Shown here piece after piece: positions 46,297-55,600 of a stretch of DNA of 64,000 nucleotides. A program made the position numbers and the translations under genes. The notes beneath the pieces were generated by a model. It ran no database searches. It was not told the DNA's origin and worked only from the letters and a program-made list of their open reading frames with translations. Numbering within the stretch: position 1 is the stretch's first letter; the number at the start of each line of letters is the position of its first letter. Source of the stretch: Eudoraea adriatica DSM 19308 (lineage in GTDB: Bacteria > Bacteroidota > Bacteroidia > Flavobacteriales > Flavobacteriaceae); NCBI RefSeq assembly GCF_000382125.1, contig NZ_KB907549.1:271719-335718 (forward strand), read 5' to 3'.

Positions 46297-46716
46297 ATGA
46301 AAGGCTCTCCATTTAATTACCTCATTATCCTGCTTGTTGCGGCGCAGCTTATTAATATAAGCTGTTCGTCGGATGATAATTCTATTGAGGTAGCGCAAGG
46401 TTCATTTGAGAGGACAATTGATCCCAAACTTGTTGGCACCTGGAGTGGAACTGTTGAAGAATCATCAGGAACCGCAAATGCAACCTTTACATTACAAATG
46501 AATGGGGATATTTTAGCCGAAACTGACTCCCAGATTTTATGCCCATTTCAGGGAGTCTGGTGGGTTGCAAATGGCCAGTTAACTGCGAGTGGTGAAGATG
46601 AGTGCGATGGCAGGGGTGTGGATATTCGCGGGAATACTACCTCGAGCACTCGGATTTCAGGGAGCTGGACCGCTGGCAGCGAAAATAGCGGTACTTTTTC
46701 CCTGACCAAACAATAG
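46297..46716 (+). CDS. Small lipoprotein, lipocalin-like beta-rich
   Basis: A 139-residue predicted lipoprotein with lipobox Cys23 (LINISC). The mature part begins SSDDNSIEV and contains a LVGTWSGTVEESSG turn followed by alternating short strands, typical of the small lipocalin-like domains of Bacteroidota. Two further Cys (ILCPF and DECDG, about 82 and 103) may form a disulfide. No function can be given. It is a single gene converging with pssA. Confidence 0.72.
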   Translation: MKGSPFNYLIILLVAAQLINISCSSDDNSIEVAQGSFERTIDPKLVGTWSGTVEESSGTANATFTLQMNGDILAETDSQILCPFQGVWWVANGQLTASGEDECDGRGVDIRGNTTSSTRISGSWTAGSENSGTFSLTKQ

Positions 46717-46780
46717 AATATTTGGCAGATTTCTTATCCCAATTCTGCAGTGAAAAATCCCGTTTCGAAACTTTTAGAGT

Positions 46781-47530
46781 TTATTTAGCTCCAATTTTAT
46801 AAACCACGGAGCTAACAACATAAAAAAATACAATAGCCGGTACAGCTAAAAATTTCATAGTCAGTAACAAGACCAAACTTACGATTAAGAAAATGTAGCG
46901 CAAGGCATTATCCTTAAAACTCCAGTTCTTAAATTTTAGAGTAAATAATTCTATTCTTGAATTTAACAGATAAGAACTAAGAATAGTAATTAGGATCAGA
47001 AACCATGGATTTAAAATTATCCGGCTTAAATAATCATTGCCCTGGTCTAATAATATCAATGGCAGGGATAATATAAATAGTGCATTTGCCGGAGTGGGAA
47101 GCCCAATAAAAGAGGTGACCTGATTTTCGTCAATATTGAATTTAGCCAGTCTATAGGCGGAAGCCAGGGTAATTAAAAAGCCAAAAAAAGGCAGGAATGA
47201 AATTTTCAATCCGGTCCAGGTTAAGGCATTCGAAGCACCGGAGAAATCGAGATTCCATCCGCCGGTTTGAGACATGGCAAGCAGCTGGAACATCACAATG
47301 CCGGGAACAAGACCGCTGGTTATAACATCGGCCAGTGAATCGAGTTGGATTCCTAATTCACTCTGGGCATCAAATAATCTTGCGGCAAGCCCGTCAAAGA
47401 AATCAAAAACAATTCCCAGAAAAACAAAAATAGCAGCAAGTTCCAACTGGTTTAAAACAGCAAAAACAGTTGCAATACATCCACATAAAATATTGAGCAT
47501 GGTAATAAACTGTGGAATATGTTTCTTCAT
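46781..47530 (-). CDS. pssA: CDP-diacylglycerol-serine O-phosphatidyltransferase
   Basis: A 249-residue inner-membrane enzyme of the CDP-alcohol phosphatidyltransferase family. The family motif D-x2-DG-x2-AR-x8-G-x3-D-x3-D is complete at residues 43-68 (D43, D46, G47, A50, R51, G60, D64, D68). Six to eight helices surround it. The N-terminal QFITMLNILCGCIA segment is typical of the phosphatidylserine synthase subgroup, the first step towards phosphatidylethanolamine. The decarboxylase gene (psd) is not in the window. Confidence 0.88.
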   Translation of the reverse strand: MKKHIPQFITMLNILCGCIATVFAVLNQLELAAIFVFLGIVFDFFDGLAARLFDAQSELGIQLDSLADVITSGLVPGIVMFQLLAMSQTGGWNLDFSGASNALTWTGLKISFLPFFGFLITLASAYRLAKFNIDENQVTSFIGLPTPANALFILSLPLILLDQGNDYLSRIILNPWFLILITILSSYLLNSRIELFTLKFKNWSFKDNALRYIFLIVSLVLLLTMKFLAVPAIVFFYVVSSVVYKIGAK

Positions 47531-47624
47531 GGTTTGCGGTTTCAGTAAAAATAATATAATTTTTATTCTAACTCTTTCTTAACATATTTTATTCGGATAT
47601 TTGCCATTAATAGTTATTCCGCAA

Positions 47625-48830
47625 GTGATCAGAGCACTAAGAATTCCGTTTAAAAAACTTTGTTTCATTAACTCACTATGGATTGCCTTATTGGGTTTTT
47701 CACTTCAGGCTCAATTATCAGAAGGTGCCCAAATTAGTATCCTTACCTGTGACTCCGGCCGGGATCTTTATTCGAGCTTTGGACACAGCGCTTTTAGAGT
47801 ACAGGATTCCGCTAATGGAATAAATTGGGTATATAATTACGGGACTTTTGATTTTAATACCCCCAACTTCTATTATAAATTTGCCAAAGGGAAATTGCTC
47901 TATTCATTAAGCGTTTCTACATTTTCAGACTTTCTGTTTACATATGAATTGGAAAACCGATGGGTAAAAGAACAAATATTAAATCTAAGTCCGGAAGAAA
48001 AAAACGACTTATTCCTATTTTTAGAAAACAATCGAAAGCCTAAAAACAGGGATTATAAATACGACTTCCTGTTTGATAATTGTGCCACTAAATTACCGGA
48101 AGTACTTAAAAAAGTTCTTGGAAATAATATTCAGTTTCATGGGGAACATCTTAAAAATAAATTTAGTTTCAGAGACCTCATACAGCAAAATCTGCTAACT
48201 AATTCATGGTCCAGTTTTGGCATAGACCTGGCTCTTGGGTCTGTAATAGACAGGGAAGCCGCGCCGGAAGAGTATATGTTCCTGCCAAAGTACGTTATGC
48301 TGCAAATGCAAAACACTTCGCTGGATGCGAATCCACTGGTTCAAAGAGAACGCTCCGTTCTTGAGTATAGCAACAAAAAGTTTAGTTATAATTTTGGAAT
48401 ATCACCACTTTTTTGGTTACTGCTTCTTTTTCTCTTTATCCTTACAATATCCTATATAGACCTTAGAAATGGTACCCGCAGCAGATGGCTCGACTTTTTT
48501 TTATTTCTTACAACAGGGTTAGCCGGGTTACTTATTTTTTTCCTATGGTTTATGACTGATCATTCTGCAACAGCAAATAATTTTAATATCCTTTGGGCAT
48601 TTCCATTCAATATTGTGGCCTGCTATTTTCTCCTAAGAAAAAACAGCATCCCAAAATGGATGGGTAAATATATTCTTATACTACTGGTTTTAATGGCCAT
48701 TACGCTGCTCCTGTGGATTTTTCAGATTCAACAATTTTCACCTTTAATTTCTGTTGTATTCGCCACTCTGGGATTTAGATATGCCTTACTATACCGTTAT
48801 TTCACAAATATAAATCCAGGTCTTAAATGA
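47625..48830 (+). CDS. DUF4105 membrane protein, possible cysteine acyltransferase
   Basis: A 401-residue protein. GTG at 47625 is chosen because it leaves a standard signal peptide (RALRIPFKKL then a hydrophobic stretch, ending SLQAQ); a TTG eight codons upstream is also in frame. The periplasmic DUF4105 domain (about 35-250) shows the conserved SFGHSAFRV (His) and DNCATKLPE (Cys), the likely catalytic pair. Four to five helices follow (about 258-390). A DUF4105 protein of Bacteroides (Lnb) has, from memory, been reported to N-acylate lipoproteins; the same role here is inference. The stop overlaps the ABC-F start by 4 bases. Confidence 0.8.
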   Translation: MIRALRIPFKKLCFINSLWIALLGFSLQAQLSEGAQISILTCDSGRDLYSSFGHSAFRVQDSANGINWVYNYGTFDFNTPNFYYKFAKGKLLYSLSVSTFSDFLFTYELENRWVKEQILNLSPEEKNDLFLFLENNRKPKNRDYKYDFLFDNCATKLPEVLKKVLGNNIQFHGEHLKNKFSFRDLIQQNLLTNSWSSFGIDLALGSVIDREAAPEEYMFLPKYVMLQMQNTSLDANPLVQRERSVLEYSNKKFSYNFGISPLFWLLLLFLFILTISYIDLRNGTRSRWLDFFLFLTTGLAGLLIFFLWFMTDHSATANNFNILWAFPFNIVACYFLLRKNSIPKWMGKYILILLVLMAITLLLWIFQIQQFSPLISVVFATLGFRYALLYRYFTNINPGLK

Positions 48831-50707
48831 ATTTGGTTTCCGTAGAAAATATAGCTAAATCCTATGGAGAATTAGTCCTCTTCGAAGATCTCTCCTTTGG
48901 CATAAATAAGCATCAGAAAATTGCATTGGTTGCGCGCAACGGGGAAGGCAAAACTTCAATCTTAAATATCCTGGCTGGGAAAGATGCCCCAAATAGCGGC
49001 TCAGTAAACTACCGCAAAGGAATTCGAATATCTTTTCTGGAGCAGGAACCGAGTCTTAATCCGGAATTAACCGTTGAGCAAACCGTTCTGGAATCAGAAA
49101 ATGAAATTTTAAAGGTAATAGCTGCCTACGAAGCTGCGCTGGAACATCCCGAAAATGAAAAAGCGTACCAGAAAGCATTCGAGTCTATGGAAAGGAATAA
49201 TGCCTGGGATTTTGAAACTCAATATCAACAAATACTTTCCAAATTAAAACTGAACAATCTTAAAACCAAAGTAGGCAGTCTGTCTGGTGGACAAAAAAAG
49301 AGACTGGCATTGGCAAATGCACTGCTGAACGAACCAGATCTGTTAATCCTGGATGAACCCACAAATCATTTGGATCTGGAGATGATAGAATGGCTCGAAG
49401 ATTATTTCAGCCAGAAAAAGATAACCCTGTTTATGGTTACACACGACAGGTATTTTTTGGAGAGGGTTTGCAATGAAATTCTTGAACTTGAGAATGGTCA
49501 ACTTTATTCATACAAAGGAAATTATGCTTACTACCTGGAAAAAAAAGAAGCCAGATTAGAGCTTGAAGCAACAGAGCTGCATAAATCCAAGTTGCTTTAT
49601 AAAAAAGAACTGGACTGGATGCGGAGACAGCCCAAAGCCCGCACCACAAAGTCCAAATCACGAATTGATGATTTTCATAGCATTAAAGAAAAGGCGCACC
49701 GGCGAAGGGAGATCCATGAAATTCAACTTGAGATAAATATGGAGCGCATGGGAAGTAAAATTCTGGAGATCCACAAAGTCTCTAAATCCTACCCGGGAAT
49801 TACCTTGCTGGATAAATTTGATTACAACTTTTTAAGAGGAGAACGAATCGGAATCATTGGAAAAAATGGTACTGGCAAATCTACTTTCCTGAATATTGTA
49901 ACAGGTCATGAAAAACCGGATAGTGGAAAGATTGTAATTGGGGAGACCATTAAATTTGGATACTACACCCAAAATGGGATTACAGTAAAAGAAGGTCAGA
50001 AAGTGATTGATGTCATTCGGGAATTCGGAGATTACATCCCTTTAAAAAAAGGAAGGCAACTTTCGGCTCAGCAACTTCTGGAACGTTTTTTATTTGACCG
50101 AAAAAAACAGTACGATTTTGTGGAAAAGCTAAGTGGCGGGGAACGAAAGAGATTATACTTATGTACTGTCCTCATCCAGAATCCCAATTTCCTGATCCTT
50201 GATGAGCCAACGAATGATCTGGACATTATTACCTTAAATATCCTGGAGAGTTTTTTATTAGATTTTCCCGGATGCCTGCTTGTAGTATCCCACGATCGCT
50301 ATTTCATGGATAAAATAGTAGATCATTTATTTATTTTTAAGGGGGATGGCGTAATTGAAGATTTTCCGGGAAATTATTCCGATTACAGGGATTATGAAAA
50401 CAGTACGGTCCTCGAAAAGCGGGCTAAAAAAGAGGATGGCATTCAAAATACGACAGCAAAAAGTTCCTGGCGGTCTGATGACAATAGTAAAAAACTGTCT
50501 TTTGAAGAGCAAAATGAATACAAGAAGTTGGAAAAATCCATACACAGCCTGGAAAAGCAGAAAGAAGAGCTTCAAAATCAATTTGCTGATACTTCACTGT
50601 CGGGAGAAGAGATAGATGTTTTATCCATTAGACTAAAAGATATTATAGAAAAACTTGAGGATAAAACAGAGCGATGGTTTGAGCTTTCCATGCTGTTGGA
50701 AGACTAG
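48827..50707 (+). CDS. ABC-F family ATPase, Uup-like
   Basis: A 626-residue soluble ATPase with two ABC domains and no membrane part. The first Walker A reads ARNGEGKTS (36-44), with Ala in place of the usual first Gly; the second is GKNGTGKST. The signatures are LSGGQKKRLALANAL and LSGGERKRLYLCTVL. The linker between the domains (P-site tRNA-interacting motif) is rich in Arg/Lys, and a C-terminal coiled coil (about 555-626) binds nucleic acid or ribosome, as in Uup. Family members act on stalled ribosomes or DNA structures. It is translationally coupled to the DUF4105 gene. Confidence 0.9.
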   Translation: MNLVSVENIAKSYGELVLFEDLSFGINKHQKIALVARNGEGKTSILNILAGKDAPNSGSVNYRKGIRISFLEQEPSLNPELTVEQTVLESENEILKVIAAYEAALEHPENEKAYQKAFESMERNNAWDFETQYQQILSKLKLNNLKTKVGSLSGGQKKRLALANALLNEPDLLILDEPTNHLDLEMIEWLEDYFSQKKITLFMVTHDRYFLERVCNEILELENGQLYSYKGNYAYYLEKKEARLELEATELHKSKLLYKKELDWMRRQPKARTTKSKSRIDDFHSIKEKAHRRREIHEIQLEINMERMGSKILEIHKVSKSYPGITLLDKFDYNFLRGERIGIIGKNGTGKSTFLNIVTGHEKPDSGKIVIGETIKFGYYTQNGITVKEGQKVIDVIREFGDYIPLKKGRQLSAQQLLERFLFDRKKQYDFVEKLSGGERKRLYLCTVLIQNPNFLILDEPTNDLDIITLNILESFLLDFPGCLLVVSHDRYFMDKIVDHLFIFKGDGVIEDFPGNYSDYRDYENSTVLEKRAKKEDGIQNTTAKSSWRSDDNSKKLSFEEQNEYKKLEKSIHSLEKQKEELQNQFADTSLSGEEIDVLSIRLKDIIEKLEDKTERWFELSMLLED

Positions 50708-50762
50708 TATCCATGAAGGAAATATGGATATTCCGGTTTATTGATAATTAGAATTTACTTTA

Positions 50763-51263
50763 ATGTCTAATGCATTTGACTACCTGAGATTTTGGTTTAA
50801 GGCAACTAACCAGCACGGAATCCATTCACCATTTATTTACCGCTTTGTCACAAAGGGTCTTTATAGCAAACATAAATACAGCAGATCAAACTCATTGAAT
50901 ACATTTTTTAAATGCATTGATTACTTCAAGCCAAATAGTCTGGGTTTTGAAAAAGGCAACGAACTTATCAGGTGTAAAGTCAAAGAACAATTTCCATCGC
51001 TGTCTTTTGAAGGGCCTTTTGATATGAAATATTATGGGGGGCTGGAAACAGAATCTCAAATTTCGGCTATGGAAGATTACGCAGAACAACATCCCGAAGG
51101 GATAATATTTATTGATAATGTCAGAAAAAAAAGCGATTCCAAAGAAATTTGGAATAAATTAATTCTGGCAGATTTTGTGATCGTAAGCGTGGATTTATAT
51201 TTTGGCGGACTTCTTTTTTTCCATAAAACGCAGGCCAAAGAACATTTTAAAATTCGAATTTAA
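50763..51263 (+). CDS. Methyltransferase-family relative lacking the SAM-binding core
   Basis: A 166-residue protein. Its N-terminus (YLRFWFKATNQHGIHSPFIY) and C-terminus (VDLYFGGLLFFHKTQAKEHF) both match the ends of a flavobacterial class I methyltransferase family that is longer from memory (about 220-260 residues). The middle holds no glycine-rich motif I, only an acidic FIDNVRKKSDSKEIW segment like the motif II-III part. It is therefore unlikely to methylate, though the frame is intact and the composition normal. It may be a distinct short subfamily rather than a decayed gene. Confidence 0.68.
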   Translation: MSNAFDYLRFWFKATNQHGIHSPFIYRFVTKGLYSKHKYSRSNSLNTFFKCIDYFKPNSLGFEKGNELIRCKVKEQFPSLSFEGPFDMKYYGGLETESQISAMEDYAEQHPEGIIFIDNVRKKSDSKEIWNKLILADFVIVSVDLYFGGLLFFHKTQAKEHFKIRI

Positions 51264-51296
51264 ACCCTTAACTTTAAGATAGTCTATTTATATACC

Positions 51297-51437
51297 ATGG
51301 ATAACAGTATTTATTATATTTTAGCCGGTGTGGCTGTGGTTTATGTAATCATTTCTATTTTTAGCAAAAAGAGTTCCAAGAGAAGAAAATCCAGGAAATT
51401 TATGGATGGTTATGAACGAAAAGATAAAAGGAAGTAA
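51297..51437 (+). CDS. Tiny single-helix membrane protein with basic tail
   Basis: A 46-residue protein: one hydrophobic helix (about 5-22) followed by a strongly basic cytoplasmic tail (KKSSKRRKSRKF, then MDGYERKDKRK). It lies between the methyltransferase relative (33 bases upstream) and the adenosyltransferase gene on the same strand. The helix-plus-basic-tail layout supports a real gene by the positive-inside rule. Function unknown. Confidence 0.6.
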   Translation: MDNSIYYILAGVAVVYVIISIFSKKSSKRRKSRKFMDGYERKDKRK

Positions 51438-51536
51438 TTGCAAATCTTTTAGCGAATCTTATTTTTTATCACTTAGGGAAAAATCCATATAAAGCCTATT
51501 TCCTAACTTGCAACTCAAAAGTTCTATAAATAGCCT

Positions 51537-52112
51537 ATGAAAATATATACCAAAACCGGGGATAAGGGTTCTACTTCACTTTTTGGTGGTACAAGAGTTG
51601 CTAAACATCATATCCGAATTAACGCATATGGCACTGTGGATGAATTAAATTCATGGCTTGGACTCCTTAGAGATCAGGAACTGGATTTACATTCCAGAGA
51701 ACAGCTTATTGCTACCCAGGACAAACTCTTTACAGTAGGTGCAATTTTAGCCACTGATCCTGAAAAAGCACAATTAAAAAGTGGAAAGGAGCGACTTAAT
51801 ATCCCATTAATAAACATTGCGGATGTTGAACAATTGGAAAATGAAATAGACATGATGAATGAAACCTTGCCACAAATGACTCACTTTATCTTACCGGGAG
51901 GACATACAATTGTGTCATACTGTCATATTGCCCGTACTATTTGCAGAAGAGCGGAGCGCATGGTATCACTGCTACATGAAAATGAGCCTGTTGATCTCAT
52001 GGTGCTTACCTACCTCAATCGCCTTTCGGACTATTTATTTGTTTTGGCACGGAAGTTGTCCAACGACTTAAAAGCGAATGAAATAAAGTGGATTCCCGAG
52101 AATAAAGGCTAA
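51537..52112 (+). CDS. Cob(I)alamin adenosyltransferase, PduO type
   Basis: A 191-residue enzyme that transfers the adenosyl group from ATP to cob(I)alamin to make coenzyme B12. The PduO-type N-terminal KIYTKTGDKGSTSLFGG holds the ATP-binding loop, RINAYGTVDELNSWLGLLRD follows, and the CHIARTICRRAERMV helix carries the conserved Arg/Glu residues. It is a stand-alone gene, which fits an organism that salvages rather than makes cobalamin; a methylmalonyl-CoA mutase would be the likely client, but none is in the window. Confidence 0.9.
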   Translation: MKIYTKTGDKGSTSLFGGTRVAKHHIRINAYGTVDELNSWLGLLRDQELDLHSREQLIATQDKLFTVGAILATDPEKAQLKSGKERLNIPLINIADVEQLENEIDMMNETLPQMTHFILPGGHTIVSYCHIARTICRRAERMVSLLHENEPVDLMVLTYLNRLSDYLFVLARKLSNDLKANEIKWIPENKG

Positions 52113-52191
52113 TAATTACACTATTTATTCGTTATGAATTTATCAAAACCCTAAATTGTTAATAAAATACTTGATTTTACTCAGATTTTTG

Positions 52192-52221
52192 TTGGCATTT
52201 TGGGTTTAAAATTTATTTTTG
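52192..52221 (+). promoter_or_regulatory. Bacteroidota-type promoter of the DUF2795 gene
   Basis: TTG at 52192-52194 and TATTTTTG at 52214-52221 are separated by 19 bases, an exact match to the -33 TTG / -7 TAnnTTTG pattern of flavobacterial housekeeping promoters. The start codon of the DUF2795 gene is 27 bases beyond the -7 element. It is the clearest promoter I found in the window. Confidence 0.65.
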
Positions 52222-52248
52222 CAAAAATTTTAAAATCATACGTAAGCC

Positions 52249-52473
52249 ATGTATTGGACATTAGAACTAGCATCTTATTTAAGCGATGCACCCTGGCCGG
52301 CCACTAAAGATGAATTAATTGATTATGCTATTAGAACTGGTGCTCCTTTAGAAGTAGTAGAGAATCTGCAATCTATGGAGGAAGAAGGTGGCGAAATATA
52401 CGAATCAATAGAAGAAATATGGCCGGATTACCCTACAGAAGAAGATTACCTCTGGAATGAGGATGAATATTAA
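52249..52473 (+). CDS. DUF2795 small acidic protein
   Basis: A 74-residue, very acidic protein. The first half (MYWTLELASYLSDAPWPATKDELIDYAIRTGAP) has the DUF2795 helical pattern. The second half is dominated by Glu, Asp and aromatic residues (EEIWPDYPTEEDYLWNEDEY). The gene stands alone with a strong promoter and its own terminator, which suggests high expression, just upstream of secA. Function unknown. Confidence 0.85.
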   Translation: MYWTLELASYLSDAPWPATKDELIDYAIRTGAPLEVVENLQSMEEEGGEIYESIEEIWPDYPTEEDYLWNEDEY

Positions 52474-52494
52474 TGAAGTTATCTAAAACCTACT

Positions 52495-52520
52495 AAAAGT
52501 CTCATTTGAGGCTTTTTTTT
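52495..52520 (+). terminator. Terminator of the DUF2795 gene
   Basis: AAAAGTCTC (52495-52503), loop ATTT, GAGGCTTTT (52508-52516) with one G-T pair, then further T residues. A standard rho-independent terminator 22 bases after the stop, which separates this gene from secA. Confidence 0.82.
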
Positions 52521-52685
52521 TATGTAATTTTGACAGACTTAAAGAAGTTTAAGAAGAAATATAAAATCTGGAATACCTTTTGCTTTATAAAGGATATTGC
52601 AATTCTATAGCATTTTGTTCATTTTAAGGCTTACTCTATTGCACTTTAAGTTCTGAACAACATGCTATCAAAACAAATATAATTT

Positions 52686-55600
52686 ATGAGTATTTTAAAT
52701 TCAGTCATTAAGGCATTTGTTGGTGACAAGGCTAAGAAAGATGTCAAGGAACTACAGCCTCTTTTAAAGGAGATCAAATCCTTTGAGGCCGCATTGGAAA
52801 GCCTGAACCATAATGAACTTAGGCAAAAAACTAAAGACTTCAAACTAACTATAAAAAAATCTGCTGAAGAACTTCAGAAACAGATAGACCTCCTTAAAGA
52901 AGAAGTAAAAGCCTCTCCGGATATTGACAGAAATGAGGAAATTTATGCAGAAATTGATAAGCTGGAAGAAGAAGCCTATAGGATTACAGAGGACACTTTA
53001 AATGAAATTCTTCCTGAAGCCTTTGCTGTAGTGAAAGAAACGGCAAAGCGATTTGTAAATAATGAAACCATAACCGTTGAGGCAACAGAATTTGACAGAT
53101 TGTTATCAGGATCCAAGGAATACGTGGGTCTGGAAGGTGATAATGCGGTATGGCAAAACTCATGGGATGCTGCAGGAAAAGAAGTTACATGGGATATGGT
53201 ACATTACGATGTGCAGTTAATCGGCGGTATTGCTTTACACCAGGGGAAAATTGCAGAAATGCAGACCGGTGAAGGTAAAACCCTCGTTGCCACACTTCCA
53301 ATGTATCTAAATGCCTTAGCAGGAAAAGGAGCACATTTGGTTACAGTAAATGATTATCTGGCCAAAAGGGATAGCGCCTGGATGGCACCTATATTTGAAT
53401 TTCATGGATTGTCCGTAGATTGCATAGATAAGCATCAGCCTAATTCTGAGGGGAGAAGAGCAGCCTACAACGCGGATATTACCTATGGAACAAACAACGA
53501 GTTTGGATTCGATTACCTCAGAGATAATATGGCACATACACCCGGTGACCTGGTCCAGCGCCCGCATCACTATGCCATTGTGGATGAGGTAGATTCTGTA
53601 CTTGTCGATGATGCCCGTACACCTTTGATCATCTCCGGACCTGTACCGGAAGGAGATCGCCATGAATTTAATGAATTGAAGCCCAAGGTTTCAGATATCG
53701 TTCAAAAACAACGTCAGTACCTTACCGGAGTACTGGCCGAAGCTAAAAAAGAAATTTCCGCCGGCAACACCAAGGAAGGTGGTTTTCTGTTACTCAGGGT
53801 TCACAGGGGCCTGCCTAAAAATAAAGCCCTGATTAAATTTCTAAGTGAAGAAGGCATAAAGCAATTGCTTCAGAAGACAGAGAATTTCTATATGCAGGAC
53901 AATAACAGGGAGATGCCTCAGGTAGATGCAGAATTGTTATTTGTTATAGATGAAAAGAACAATCAGATTGAGCTTACAGATAAAGGTATCGAATACATAT
54001 CCGGGGATCAGCAAAAAGACTTTTTTGTGATGCCCGATATCGGTAGTGAAATTGCAAAGATTGAAAATCAAAACCTCGAAATTGAGAAGGAAGCAGCAGC
54101 TAAGGAAGAATTGTTTAAAGATTTTGCGGTTAAGAGCGAACGTATCCATACCATGAGTCAATTGTTAAAAGCTTATACCCTTTTTGAAAAAGATGTGGAA
54201 TATGTGGTTATTGACAATAAGGTTATGATTGTTGATGAACAGACAGGTCGTATCATGGATGGCCGAAGGTATTCAGACGGTTTGCACCAGGCTATTGAGG
54301 CGAAAGAGAATGTAAAAATCGAAGCAATGACACAGACTTTTGCCACGGTTACTTTACAGAATTATTTCAGAATGTATAAAAAGCTTGCTGGTATGACCGG
54401 TACAGCTGTAACGGAAGCCGGTGAATTCTGGGAGATCTATAAACTGGACGTTATGGAAATCCCAACTAACAGACCTATAGCAAGGGATGACAGAAATGAT
54501 CTGATCTATAAAACAAAAAGAGAAAAATACAACGCCATTATTGACGAAGTTACCAAACTTTCGGAACAAAAAAGACCGGTACTTATTGGTACCACCTCCG
54601 TGGAAATTTCTGAACTTCTGTCTCGAATGCTTACAATAAGAAAAATTCCCCACAATGTTTTGAATGCGAAACTGCATAAAAAAGAAGCAGATATTGTTGC
54701 TGAAGCAGGAAATGCCGGAGTCGTAACCATTGCAACCAACATGGCAGGACGCGGGACGGATATTAAATTATCTGAAGAAGTTAAAAAAGCCGGAGGTTTG
54801 GCCATCGTAGGAACAGAAAGACATGATTCCAGAAGGGTGGACAGGCAATTGAGAGGTCGTGCAGGGCGACAGGGAGATCCCGGAAGTTCTCAATTTTATG
54901 TCTCTTTGGAAGATAACTTAATGCGGCTTTTTGGTTCGGATCGGGTAGCAAAAATGATGGATAGGATGGGCCTTGAAGAAGGAGAAGTGATCCAGCACTC
55001 CATGATGACCAAATCTATTGAACGGGCACAGAAAAAAGTAGAAGAGAATAACTTTGGTATTCGTAAACGCCTCCTGGAGTATGATGATGTAATGAATGCC
55101 CAGCGTGAAGTAGTTTATAAAAGAAGACGGCATGCACTTCAGGGTGAGCGACTTAAGGTAGATATTGCGAACATGGTTTATGATACATGTGAAGTAATTG
55201 CTGAAACCAACAAGGCGGCTAATGATTTCAAAAATTTCGAATTTGAACTCATCAAATATTTTTCCATAACCTCCCCTGTTACAGAAGAGGAATTCGCTAA
55301 ACAGAGCTTTCAGGAAATCGCAAATACAACCTACAATGCGGCTTATGAATATTACCAGAGCAAAATGGAGCGAAGTGCTGCCACAGCCTTCCCGGTAATT
55401 AAAAAGGTATATGAGGACAACAGTAATAAGTTTGAGCGTATTGTAGTTCCTTTTACAGATGGTATTAAGTCTCTAAATGTGGTTACCGATCTTAAAAAAG
55501 CGTATGATTCGAATGGAAAACAATTGGTTACAGATTTTGAAAAGAACATAACCCTTGCCATAGTCGATGACGCCTGGAAAACGCATCTCAGGAAAATGGA

